From Butyricimonas faecalis (GTDB lineage Bacteria; Bacteroidota; Bacteroidia; Bacteroidales; Marinifilaceae), in NCBI RefSeq assembly GCF_003991565.1, contig NZ_CP032819.1, positions 4,650,001 through 4,714,000 of the forward strand: a DNA stretch of 64,000 nucleotides. The letters run 5' to 3'. Shown here one piece after another: positions 19,046-26,612 of the stretch. Under the pieces are notes generated by a model. The model saw only the letters and a list, made by a program, of their open reading frames with translations, had not been told where the DNA came from and ran no database searches. The position numbers and the translations under genes are program-made. Positions within the stretch are counted from its first letter, which is position 1. Every line of letters starts with the position of its first letter.

Positions 19046-20200
19046 TTATTCCAGCGTGATCGTTATTGTTTTTCCGTTGATAGTGAAGGATATATTTGTT
19101 GTTAATTCAATCATGTGCAACACTCTCTCGATATCTTCGTAGCGGTCTATTTCGCCACTGAAATGCAAGTTCTTGACTTTCGCTCCTGTGAAGAAAATAT
19201 TTACATCATACCAGCGAGCCAGTTGGGCCATGATATCTTCCAGGTTTTCATTGTCGAAAAGAAATCGTCCGTGACGCCACACGCTTTGTTGGCGGGCGTT
19301 TATTTTTATAATGTTTACTTCGTTCGCGGTGTTCAACACGGCTTGTTGATTGGGAACCAACTTGAACTCTTGGTCGTTTACCCGTAACCCGATCGAGCCT
19401 TCTTCAAGCGTCGTTTTTTGGTATGAATCGTCCGGGTAAGCTTTCACGTTAAAGGAGGTTCCGTAGACCCGGATATCCGATTTGGAAGTTTTCACGATGA
19501 AAGGCATCTTCTCGTCGTGTTGTACCTCGAAATAGGCTTCTCCTTCCAGCTCGACCTCCCGCGTATCGCCGGAGAAAAAAGTCGGGTATTTTAAACGGGT
19601 ATCCGCGTTCAGCCAGATTTTAGTTCCATCAGCCAGTACGATGGCAAATTCTCCGCCTTTGGGAATGACAAGCGTGTTGGTTATCGGCATCCCGGTAGTT
19701 TCGGTATGTTTTAATTCATTGTGATTTACCACCGCGGAGGAGTCTTGTGATAACACGGCTTGCATGTTTTCCTTGATCTCGATCACCTTGTTGTCACCGG
19801 TGTACAGCGTTGCCTTGAAACTTCCGGCTTGAATTTGAGCCGCGCGGACAGGAAGCGTGGAAGTCTTTCCGGAATAAAACCAGTAAAATCCGATAGCTAG
19901 CAATAGGGCTATCGTGGCAGCAACACTTATTACCCGGTAGCGAATCACCCGGACATGACGCTTTCGGGTTGCTTGCCATTTTTTCCAGTCCTGTTCTAAT
20001 CCGGCATTCAGACGCTGGTATTGTTCCAAACAGTTTTCCACATTTTGCTTTGATAAAACTTCCCGCACGATTTTCTCATCGCTTGGCTCTTCACCTTTTT
20101 CGGACAATGAAACCGGACTTTCCTTCCCGTCGCCTTTTCCCGTGAGGTAGTTCCCGATCTGGATCGCTCGTTTTATCGTTTCTTCAATTTGTGTTCCCAT
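19046..20200 (-). CDS. FecR family anti-sigma factor
   Basis: A 384-residue protein with a cytoplasmic N-terminal region (~90 residues), one transmembrane segment (VAATIALLLAIGFYWFY, about 94-110), and a periplasmic FecR domain (VIPKGGEFAIVLADGTKIWL; LNADTRLKYPTFF) followed by a DUF4974-like C-terminal part (VWRHGRFLFDNENLEDIMAQ). It should hold the ECF sigma factor (20747-21304) inactive until the STN domain of the downstream SusC reports substrate binding. About 90 nt separate it from susC. Confidence 0.92.
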   Translation of the reverse strand: MGTQIEETIKRAIQIGNYLTGKGDGKESPVSLSEKGEEPSDEKIVREVLSKQNVENCLEQYQRLNAGLEQDWKKWQATRKRHVRVIRYRVISVAATIALLLAIGFYWFYSGKTSTLPVRAAQIQAGSFKATLYTGDNKVIEIKENMQAVLSQDSSAVVNHNELKHTETTGMPITNTLVIPKGGEFAIVLADGTKIWLNADTRLKYPTFFSGDTREVELEGEAYFEVQHDEKMPFIVKTSKSDIRVYGTSFNVKAYPDDSYQKTTLEEGSIGLRVNDQEFKLVPNQQAVLNTANEVNIIKINARQQSVWRHGRFLFDNENLEDIMAQLARWYDVNIFFTGAKVKNLHFSGEIDRYEDIERVLHMIELTTNISFTINGKTITITLE

Positions 20201-20422
20201 ATTTTAGACTTAATTTCATATATGAAACACCTTCATCACGATTTGGATGGAGACAAAAAGTGATTTTTTTGAAGAAAAAATAAAAATATTTTAGTATAGT
20301 TTGATAATTAGATTGTTATAAAAATGGGGAAAAGATTACTTTTTGGTTTGTAGGGAAAACGGGATGATCTTTTAGAATGAAATCATGATTATTTTAAACC
20401 GTTTTTACGGAGTAATTCTTCT

Positions 20423-20677
20423 TCATAATTCATCGAGTAGTTCTTTTGCGGTTTTCATTTTTAATTTGCCTTCCTGCGATAGTTTTACTTCTTTCAATCC
20501 GGCATCAATCCCCGCGAGAATCTCTTCTTTGCTAATCGTTTCTTCTTCTTTCTTCTTTGTTTTTTTACTCAGTTTGATAAGCAAACGTTTTACTTCATCA
20601 AGTACTTGACGGCTGTCGGTGGTCAGTATTTCGCGTGCCAGTTCCGCTTTATAAGCTTCAAGTTCCATGCTTGTCAT
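20423..20677 (-). CDS. orphan antitoxin-like small protein
   Basis: An 84-residue, charged, helical protein (MELEAYKAELAREILTT near the start; EEILAGIDAGLKEVKLSQEG near the C terminus). The EILAGIDAGL-type C-terminal part resembles Bacteroidetes antitoxins that pair with RelE/ParE toxins, but no toxin gene follows. A 14-codon frame overlapping its stop (20389-20433, minus) is all that is left where a toxin would start. It is inserted between the sigma and FecR genes. Start could be 20677 or the internal ATG at 20668. Confidence 0.6.
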   Translation of the reverse strand: MTSMELEAYKAELAREILTTDSRQVLDEVKRLLIKLSKKTKKKEEETISKEEILAGIDAGLKEVKLSQEGKLKMKTAKELLDEL

Positions 20678-20746
20678 AGTCAGTTCTCCTTTCTTTATCT
20701 AATTATCAATAAACAAAGATATGAAAAAAGCGGATAGTTCTTTGAA

Positions 20747-21304
20747 TCAAGAGAGTAAAATAAATAGTATTTTTAAATATTTCAGCTTCTCTCGTAGTAT
20801 CGCGTAACTTTTGGCTTTATGGCTTTTCACGGTGGAAACGGCAATTCCCAGTTCTTGGGCGATCTCTTCATTTGACTTTTCTTCCAGGGCGAGTAGCAAT
20901 ACTTTTTGTTCCATTATCGTCAAAGACTTGATCTCGTTGTGAATGATATGAAAGATCTCTTTTTTTATGATCGTTTCGTGCATGAAGTCATCACTTTCGA
21001 GATATTGCAAGTTTTCTGCGATATATTTGTTTTGTACTTGTTGATGGCGGATCAGGTTCAGACACGTGTTACGGATTGTTTTGTAGAAAAAGGCCCTTAT
21101 GGCTATCAGATTGTCGAAATCGTTTCGGGTATCCCAGTATTTCAAAAAAACATCATGTACCACGTCTTTGCATTCTTCTTCTGAAAGTAACAAGTTATTC
21201 GCGAAAGAGACAAATAGGGCAAAATACTCTTCGTAAAAGCTTTTCAGTGTCTTTTCTTTCCCGTCTTTTAATTCTTCAACTAGAAGTAGGTCATTTCTTT
21301 TCAT
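20747..21304 (-). CDS. ECF RNA polymerase sigma-70 factor (FecI-like)
   Basis: A 185-residue sigma factor from the ATG at 21304 (MKRNDLLLVEEL). Region 2 (FYEEYFALFVSFANNLLL... CKDVVHDVFLKYW) lies at about 22-60 and region 4 (LTIMEQKVLLLALEEKSNEE, then IAQELGIAVSTVKSHKAKSY) at about 125-170. It directs transcription of the SusC/SusD genes downstream and is controlled by the FecR protein encoded after it. The in-frame extension upstream of 21304 runs into the promoter and is not used. Confidence 0.92.
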   Translation of the reverse strand: MKRNDLLLVEELKDGKEKTLKSFYEEYFALFVSFANNLLLSEEECKDVVHDVFLKYWDTRNDFDNLIAIRAFFYKTIRNTCLNLIRHQQVQNKYIAENLQYLESDDFMHETIIKKEIFHIIHNEIKSLTIMEQKVLLLALEEKSNEEIAQELGIAVSTVKSHKAKSYAILREKLKYLKILFILLS

Positions 21305-21334
21305 ACGTGTACACGTTATATATTTACAAATATA
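21305..21334 (-). promoter_or_regulatory. sigma-gene promoter -7 box and adjacent 12-bp palindrome
   Basis: On the minus strand TATATTTG (21327-21334) matches the Bacteroidetes -7 box, with TTG 18 nt further upstream (21353-21355). The 12-bp perfect palindrome ACGTGTACACGT occupies 21305-21316, directly before the sigma-gene ATG and around the likely transcription start, so it could be an operator. No regulator is identified. Confidence 0.5.
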
Positions 21335-21369
21335 GGATATTTTTGATTGGATCAACGTATTTTAAAATG

Positions 21370-21377
21370 TATTTTTG
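21370..21377 (+). promoter_or_regulatory. -7 box of the lgt promoter
   Basis: TATTTTTG fits TAnnTTTG, with a TTG about 20 nt upstream. It ends only 6 nt before the lgt ATG at 21384, so the transcript would start at or very near the start codon (leaderless or nearly so), unless a promoter further upstream is used. Confidence 0.4.
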
Positions 21378-21383
21378 TCCGTG

Positions 21384-22211
21384 ATGAAATATATTGAATG
21401 GAATATTGACCCGGTCGCGTTGCGGGTAGGAGGGTTCCCGATCATGTATTACAGTTTATTGTTGATAGCGGGAACCGTGTTGTCCGTGTGGATACTAAAG
21501 CGTGTTTACAAGGAAAACGGGATGCCGTGGGAACATCTCCAGGTACTCGTGATGTTGAGTATTACCGGTTTGTTTTTGGGTGCTCGTCTGGGACATTGCC
21601 TGCTTTACGAGTACGAGTATTATTTTGCTCACCCGTTGGAAATTTTGCTCCCGATACGGGTGAAAACGGATGGCACTGTCGTTTTTTCCGGTTACCAAGG
21701 GATGGCGAGCCACGGGGGGCTTGTCGGGTGGATGATTGCCATGGTCGTTTATTCCCGGCTCACGGGAGAGAAAGTGTTACGGACGCTTGACACGATTGCG
21801 TTGGTTTTACCTCTGGCGGCAGGTTTTATTCGTTTGGGAAATCTGGCGAATTCCGAGATTATCGGTGTGGAAACCGACTTGCCCTGGGCTTTTATTTTCG
21901 AACGGGTAGATTTAGTTCCCCGTCACCCGGCCCAAATTTATGAGGCCCTGGCTTATTTCTTTACTTTTGGGGTGAACCTGCTCCTTTATCGACGGCTCGG
22001 GTTGAATCGCGGTCGGGGGGTGCTTCTGGGGAATACCCTCGTCCTTGTTTTCGCTGCCCGTTTCCTGATCGAGTTCGTCAAGGAACGACAAGTCCCTTTC
22101 GAGGATCAGATGCACTTGGACGTGGGCCAGGTGCTGAGTATCCCGTTTATCTTGCTGGGCGTATTCTTGCTGGTGCGCGGGCTGACAGGTTGGAAGAATA
22201 GGGGGCAATGA
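21384..22211 (+). CDS. lgt: prolipoprotein diacylglyceryl transferase Lgt
   Basis: A 275-residue polytopic inner-membrane enzyme that adds diacylglycerol from phosphatidylglycerol to the lipobox cysteine of prolipoproteins, the first step for all lipoproteins in this window. Family motifs include MASHGGLVGW, the GFIRLGNLANSEIIG block (Lgt signature region with conserved Arg and Asn) and RHPAQIYEAL. I start it at the ATG at 21384; TTG and GTG codons just upstream are in frame but fall in the promoter. Confidence 0.95.
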   Translation: MKYIEWNIDPVALRVGGFPIMYYSLLLIAGTVLSVWILKRVYKENGMPWEHLQVLVMLSITGLFLGARLGHCLLYEYEYYFAHPLEILLPIRVKTDGTVVFSGYQGMASHGGLVGWMIAMVVYSRLTGEKVLRTLDTIALVLPLAAGFIRLGNLANSEIIGVETDLPWAFIFERVDLVPRHPAQIYEALAYFFTFGVNLLLYRRLGLNRGRGVLLGNTLVLVFAARFLIEFVKERQVPFEDQMHLDVGQVLSIPFILLGVFLLVRGLTGWKNRGQ

Positions 22212-22559
22212 TTCACGTGACGTGTGAAGAGGGAGGTTTATGCCTGAGTAAAGTGTGTTTAGTGGGAGATACTACCTGTTATACCTAGTAACCTGCGATC
22301 ATGTAGTGATTTGAGATGTAATCAAAGCATTATATATGCTAATAAACGTCTATTTTTTCCTATTGTAATAGGAGCGGAATGGGAGGAGAATGGGAGCGGA
22401 ATGGGAGCGGCTCGCAATGTGATAGGAAGATGATAGATATTTGATATCAATAATTTGTATTATTTCAATAAAATTTGGGAATGAAATGGGGATAAGGTTG
22501 ATTTGTTAGCTGGTTTCATTTGCTTATTTTCGCGATAGATTTAATTTTGAGTTGCATTT
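22212..22559. other. intergenic region with 11-nt tandem repeat
   Basis: No gene found in these 348 nt. They hold a small hairpin (CCTATT gt AATAGG, 22359-22372) running directly into a tandem array of the 11-nt unit GGAGCGGAATG: 22371-22381, a one-unit variant 22382-22392, 22393-22403 and a partial unit to 22410. It is upstream of the MBL-fold gene; no clear promoter was recognised. Confidence 0.6.
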
Positions 22560-23654
22560 ATGAGATTAATAAAAAATTCAAGAAAGCGTATGATGATACT
22601 ATGGATTGTGTTGTCGATCGTGGCGATGATGGCCATTGTCGGAATTGTTTTCGTGAATCAACCGAGCTTCGGAAGAATCCCCCGGGGAGAACGGTTGGCA
22701 AGGATTGAACGTTCGCCGAATTACCGGGACGGGGCTTTTCGCAATATACATGAAACTCCTTTAATGACCTCGGATAAGGGACGTTTGCAGGGGTTGCTGG
22801 ATTTTCTTTTTAAGGATAAGACCGGGTTGCAACCGGACACGGCGTTGACCGTGGTGAAAACGGATTTGCGGCAGATCGACCCGGGGGAGGAGGTGCTGGT
22901 GTGGTTCGGGCATTCGTCTTATCTGATTCAAGTGGATGGGAAACGGGTACTCGTGGACCCGGTGTTCTGCATGGCCTCCCCGGTGTCTTTTATTAACAAG
23001 CCGTTCAAGGGAACGGACGTGTATCACCCGGAGGATATGCCGGATATCGATTATTTGGTTATTTCGCATGATCATTGGGATCACCTGGATTATCAAACCG
23101 TGCGGGCATTGAAAGACCGCGTCGGGAAGGTGATTTGCGGTTTGGGTGTCGGTGAGCATTTCGAGTACTGGGGATTCGATCGGGAGCGCATCGTCGAGTT
23201 GGATTGGGAGGATGAGGTCCGTTTGGATTCCGGTTTTGTGGTGCATTGTCTGCCTGCCCGCCATTTTTCGGGGCGGGGACTTGCTGCCAATAAAACGCTG
23301 TGGGCCTCGTTCCTGCTTGAAACGCCCTCCCGGAAGATATACTTGGCTGGAGATGGCGGTTATGATACACATTTTGCCCGGGTCGGGGAGCGTTTCCCGG
23401 GGATCGACTTGGCCATTCTTGAGAACGGGCAGTATAACGAGGGATGGAAGTATATCCACCTGATGCCTGATTATTTGACGCGGGCGGCCTTGGACGTGAA
23501 AGCGAAAAAAGTGATGACCGTGCATCATTCTAAGTACGCGCTGGCCTACCACCGTTGGGACGAGCCGTTAAGGAACGAGATGGACATGGCGAAAAACGAC
23601 TCGCTACACGTGTTAATACCCCGCATTGGCGAGGTCGTGAGGTGGGGAGAATAA
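22560..23654 (+). CDS. MBL-fold metallohydrolase (NAPE-PLD/UlaG-like)
   Basis: A 364-residue protein: an N-terminal membrane anchor (residues ~8-32, MMILWIVLSIVAMMAIVGIV) followed by a metallo-beta-lactamase domain with the zinc motif SHDHWDHLD near residue 165, further His residues (CLPARHFSGRG) and the aspartate in YLAGDGGYD. The layout (WFGHSSYLIQVDGKRVLVDP) is that of the NAPE-phospholipase-D/UlaG-like branch, hydrolases of phosphodiester or lactone bonds. Substrate unknown; the anchor places the catalytic domain outside the cytoplasm. Confidence 0.86.
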   Translation: MRLIKNSRKRMMILWIVLSIVAMMAIVGIVFVNQPSFGRIPRGERLARIERSPNYRDGAFRNIHETPLMTSDKGRLQGLLDFLFKDKTGLQPDTALTVVKTDLRQIDPGEEVLVWFGHSSYLIQVDGKRVLVDPVFCMASPVSFINKPFKGTDVYHPEDMPDIDYLVISHDHWDHLDYQTVRALKDRVGKVICGLGVGEHFEYWGFDRERIVELDWEDEVRLDSGFVVHCLPARHFSGRGLAANKTLWASFLLETPSRKIYLAGDGGYDTHFARVGERFPGIDLAILENGQYNEGWKYIHLMPDYLTRAALDVKAKKVMTVHHSKYALAYHRWDEPLRNEMDMAKNDSLHVLIPRIGEVVRWGE

Positions 23655-23713
23655 ATTTTTAATGCGCTGTATTGGCTTTTCCCCTTACACGAGAGGAAAA
23701 AACGCTTGCTAAT

Positions 23714-23752
23714 CAACTCTCCCCTTGTGTAAGGGGGAGTTGGAGGGGGTAG
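23714..23752. repeat. REP-like palindrome, copy 3
   Basis: Almost identical to 9328-9366: CAACTCTCCCCTTGTGTAAG then GGGGAGTTGGAGGGGGTAG. It follows the MBL gene and could act as its transcription stop hairpin. The remaining ~350 nt to the invertible segment (23753-24105) are very AT-rich and hold no credible gene. Confidence 0.72.
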
Positions 23753-24105
23753 TCTGATTCAATAGGACTTTTCCGACACCCTTCGTCTTGGATTATTTGC
23801 CTTACAAATGTATTCTTCTTTTCTATTGTAAAAAATGGTAAAAATACATGATTCTTTAATAGGGTATTTTATCCGTATATTTACGTATTGAGTCAATTTT
23901 TCGAATATTGATACAAAATATGTGTGAATGTTATTATTGACGTTCGAATATCGTTTGTTAAATTCATTATAAATAATGGAGTTGACATTATACATATTAT
24001 TTTAAGAACAACACGTAGATCATTATAGAATTCAAAACCCAAATGGTTTTAAGATATAGGGCTTGTATGTGACACAACAACAACTATATAGCTGTGTTGT
24101 CAAAC

Positions 24106-24273
24106 ATATCAAAAAACGATCATTTATTCATACCGCAAAATTAAGCTATTTAATTGGCATAGCCATTTTTTTGAATGCTTTTTTTATTACTGATAATTAC
24201 ATAGTTATAATATTTTGTATTATATAAAAATGATAATACAAATTAACATCATTAAATGATCGTTTTTTGATAT
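24106..24273. promoter_or_regulatory. putative invertible promoter (inverton) upstream of the fimbrial operon
   Basis: A 21-nt perfect inverted repeat: left arm 24106-24126 (ATATCAAAAAACGATCATTT plus A), right arm 24253-24273 (its exact complement), with 126 nt between. Inside, next to the left arm, CAAAATTA at 24136-24143 reads TAATTTTG on the minus strand, an exact Bacteroidetes -7 box (TAnnTTTG). It points away from the fimbrial genes; no equal match is seen on the plus strand inside. Inversion would carry this box to the right arm, facing the operon start at 24303. Long arms flanking a promoter ahead of surface-structure genes are typical of Bacteroides phase-variable promoters. Inversion itself and the recombinase are not shown; the -33 box is weak. 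Confidence 0.72.
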
Positions 24274-24302
24274 TAATAATAAATCAGAAATCTTACAAAA
24301 TC

Positions 24303-25559
24303 ATGAAGGTGTATGTAATTATTCTTATTTTGATAATGCTTTTACTAAAAGGCATGACACGTGTTTGTGCTCAAGAATATCGACGTGAAATAGATTCTGT
24401 CAATAGTATTGTACTGTATTTTAAAATTGACAGGGCGGTTTTGGATAGCACGTACATGGAGAACAGCAGGGCATTGAAAAAACTGGACGACTTGATTAAA
24501 AATAAATTGGTCATCTCCAATTTGGATTCAATTACCATCGTGGCCTCCTCGTCTCCCGACGGGAATGAAGTCTACAATCTAAACTTGTCGGAGAAGCGAG
24601 CTGAGAGTGTCAAAATTTATATCATGGAAAAATATCCGATGATCAAAAACGAATTGATACGGGCACGATACACGGGTGAAAATTGGATTGATTTTAAGCG
24701 CATGATCGAAACGGATAAAAATGTACCATACCAAGAAGAACTAATTTCCATTATAAATTCAAATCGTAAAAACGAGGCTAAAAAATGGTTAATTAAGACT
24801 TTGGGAAACGGGGAAGCTTGGCGCTATATAAAGAAAAGTTTTCTGCCGCAATTGCGTACGGGAGCTGTTTGCGTGATTTATTACAAGCCGGAACCCGTCG
24901 AGGAAGAGAAGGAGGAGGTGCAGCAGAAGGAGGATGAGGTGCTCGTGCCTCCCCGGCAACCGGAACCCGTGGTACTTCCAACCCCGATAAGTATGACGAA
25001 ACCCCTGTTCGCCATCAAAACAAACTTGCTTTATGACGTGCTTTCAGCCGCGAATTTAGAAATAGAGGTTCCCATCGGGAAGCGGTGGTCGATAGCGGCA
25101 GAAGGCATATTCCCGTGGTGGAAAGCTTCGCGAGCCGATTGGACGATGCAGTTGTTGGCAGGCCACGTCACGGTGAAATACTGGTTCGGGAACCGCGGTA
25201 GAAAAGAGGTTCTCACCGGATGGAATGTGGGGCTGTACGGAGGTATCGGGAAGTACGATCTGCAATTTTTCGATAAAGACGGGGAGCAGGGGGATTTCTT
25301 CGACGCGGGAGTACAAGGAGCCTATGCTCACAAAATCGGGAAATATTTCCGCGTGGAATACAGCCTCGGCGTGGGTTACTTGCAACGAGAGTGCAAGAAA
25401 TACGATAAAGTGAACGACACTATGCACGGAGACATTAAAGTTTTCAGGTATCCGTGGGAAGTCAAAAGACAGCAATGGTTCGGCCCCACGTCCGTAAGGA
25501 TTTCGCTCGTGTGGTTGTTAAATAAAAAAACAGTAAAAAAAGAAGGAGGTGTGAAATGA
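24303..25559 (+). CDS. DUF3575 protein with OmpA-like domain, first gene of the fimbrial operon
   Basis: A 418-residue exported protein from the ATG at 24303 (MKVYVIILILIML signal). Residues ~30-190 resemble an OmpA-like peptidoglycan-binding domain (VLYFKIDRAVLD, SPDGNEVYNLNLSEKRAESV). A Glu/Pro-rich linker follows, then a DUF3575 beta-barrel-like domain (FAIKTNLLYDVLSAANLEIE; GWNVGLYGGIGKYDLQF). DUF3575 genes commonly lead Bacteroidales fimbrillin operons, and an anchoring or outer-membrane assembly role is likely. The start lies 29 nt after the right arm of the putative inverton. It overlaps the next gene by 4 nt. Confidence 0.87.
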   Translation: MKVYVIILILIMLLLKGMTRVCAQEYRREIDSVNSIVLYFKIDRAVLDSTYMENSRALKKLDDLIKNKLVISNLDSITIVASSSPDGNEVYNLNLSEKRAESVKIYIMEKYPMIKNELIRARYTGENWIDFKRMIETDKNVPYQEELISIINSNRKNEAKKWLIKTLGNGEAWRYIKKSFLPQLRTGAVCVIYYKPEPVEEEKEEVQQKEDEVLVPPRQPEPVVLPTPISMTKPLFAIKTNLLYDVLSAANLEIEVPIGKRWSIAAEGIFPWWKASRADWTMQLLAGHVTVKYWFGNRGRKEVLTGWNVGLYGGIGKYDLQFFDKDGEQGDFFDAGVQGAYAHKIGKYFRVEYSLGVGYLQRECKKYDKVNDTMHGDIKVFRYPWEVKRQQWFGPTSVRISLVWLLNKKTVKKEGGVK

Positions 25560-26572
25560 AAACGATTGCTTACATTACCGGGTTTTGTTTCACTCTTGCC
25601 TGTTTTTCCTGTAACAGAGATGGGTTGTACTACGCCACGGAAGAACAAGGATTCGTGCGTTTGAATGTCAACTGGCAACCGGCACAACTGGAACCGAATG
25701 GGATGTCGGTCTACGTGTTCGATCACGAGAACGGAAAGGCTATCGGCAAGCGCCAGATATGCAGTGATCCCAACACGATGGATCTCACTCTCCCCGTGGG
25801 GAAATTCGACTTGTTGGTTGTCAATAACACCGAGGAAGAGCTGGCAGCGCTTAGCTTCACGGGCACGGATAATCTGGCGACTTTTAAAGCCTGTCTGGCG
25901 GCGAAAGAGGAAGCGCTATACTCGAACCTGCTTTCAAAAGCCGAAGGAGCTACGAGAAGTGTCTATCTGACAGAATCCGATATCCTCGCGAGCGCGCTGT
26001 TCCGGGAGATAGAGGTTACCCCACAAGACATCCACTATTTCAAAGAAAGGCCGAAGACGGGATCGCACGAGGTTTGCCGCACCGTGGAGGTTACCCCGGA
26101 ACGGCGAACGGATTTGATCGATATAGAGATCAAGGTGACGAATATCACGTCGACAGCAGGCGCACCTCGCACCCACCTGACAGCCATGTGCGAGGGCATG
26201 AACATGGAAACGGCAACCCGATACGGGAATAGCGTCACGCACGAGTTCGTGTTGAACAACAAACGCGTGGACCCCGACAATTACAAAGTGGGTACGATAT
26301 CGAAAAAGCTGATCGCGTTCGGACCGGAATTGAAGAATGACGCTTACGTCAACAAGCACCGGCTCGTCATGCACTTCGTGCTGGTGAACGGGGAAACCCA
26401 TACCGTCACGTTGGACGTGCACGATTTGATGAAAACGTCACACGACGGGCTTCAACGCGTTCACCAGATCAGGGCGGAAATAACTCTCCCGGAAGCTATC
26501 GGTAATGGCGAAGGAGTATTCAACCCCAACATCGAAGCGTGGGAAGAAGTTGAAACGGGATTACCAATTTAA
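25556..26572 (+). CDS. DUF5119 fimbrial accessory lipoprotein
   Basis: A 338-residue lipoprotein (signal TGFCFTLACFSC; Cys at about residue 19) with the DUF5119 pattern: VRLNVNWQPAQLEPNGMSVY near the N terminus, a domain with LPVGKFDLLVVNN, and LTAMCEGMNMETAT in the second half. Such proteins are structurally related to Mfa2/FimB-type anchors and lie between DUF3575 and fimbrillin genes. Probable role: fimbrial anchor or minor subunit on the surface. ATGA overlap with the previous gene shows translational coupling. Confidence 0.83.
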   Translation: MKTIAYITGFCFTLACFSCNRDGLYYATEEQGFVRLNVNWQPAQLEPNGMSVYVFDHENGKAIGKRQICSDPNTMDLTLPVGKFDLLVVNNTEEELAALSFTGTDNLATFKACLAAKEEALYSNLLSKAEGATRSVYLTESDILASALFREIEVTPQDIHYFKERPKTGSHEVCRTVEVTPERRTDLIDIEIKVTNITSTAGAPRTHLTAMCEGMNMETATRYGNSVTHEFVLNNKRVDPDNYKVGTISKKLIAFGPELKNDAYVNKHRLVMHFVLVNGETHTVTLDVHDLMKTSHDGLQRVHQIRAEITLPEAIGNGEGVFNPNIEAWEEVETGLPI

Positions 26573-26612
26573 GTTTGGAACAAATATTTACTCATTTTTT
26601 AATTTATTTATT

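Noticed and set aside
9420..21304. Polysaccharide utilization locus
   Set aside because: SusC/SusD are present, but there is no glycoside hydrolase, polysaccharide lyase or SGBP-type gene; calling it a glycan locus is not supported.
23759..23995. 78-codon minus-strand ORF
   Set aside because: Very AT-rich, Asn/Ile/Tyr-rich translation without a domain, ends inside the region behind a REP-like repeat, no promoter or neighbours. Probably chance.
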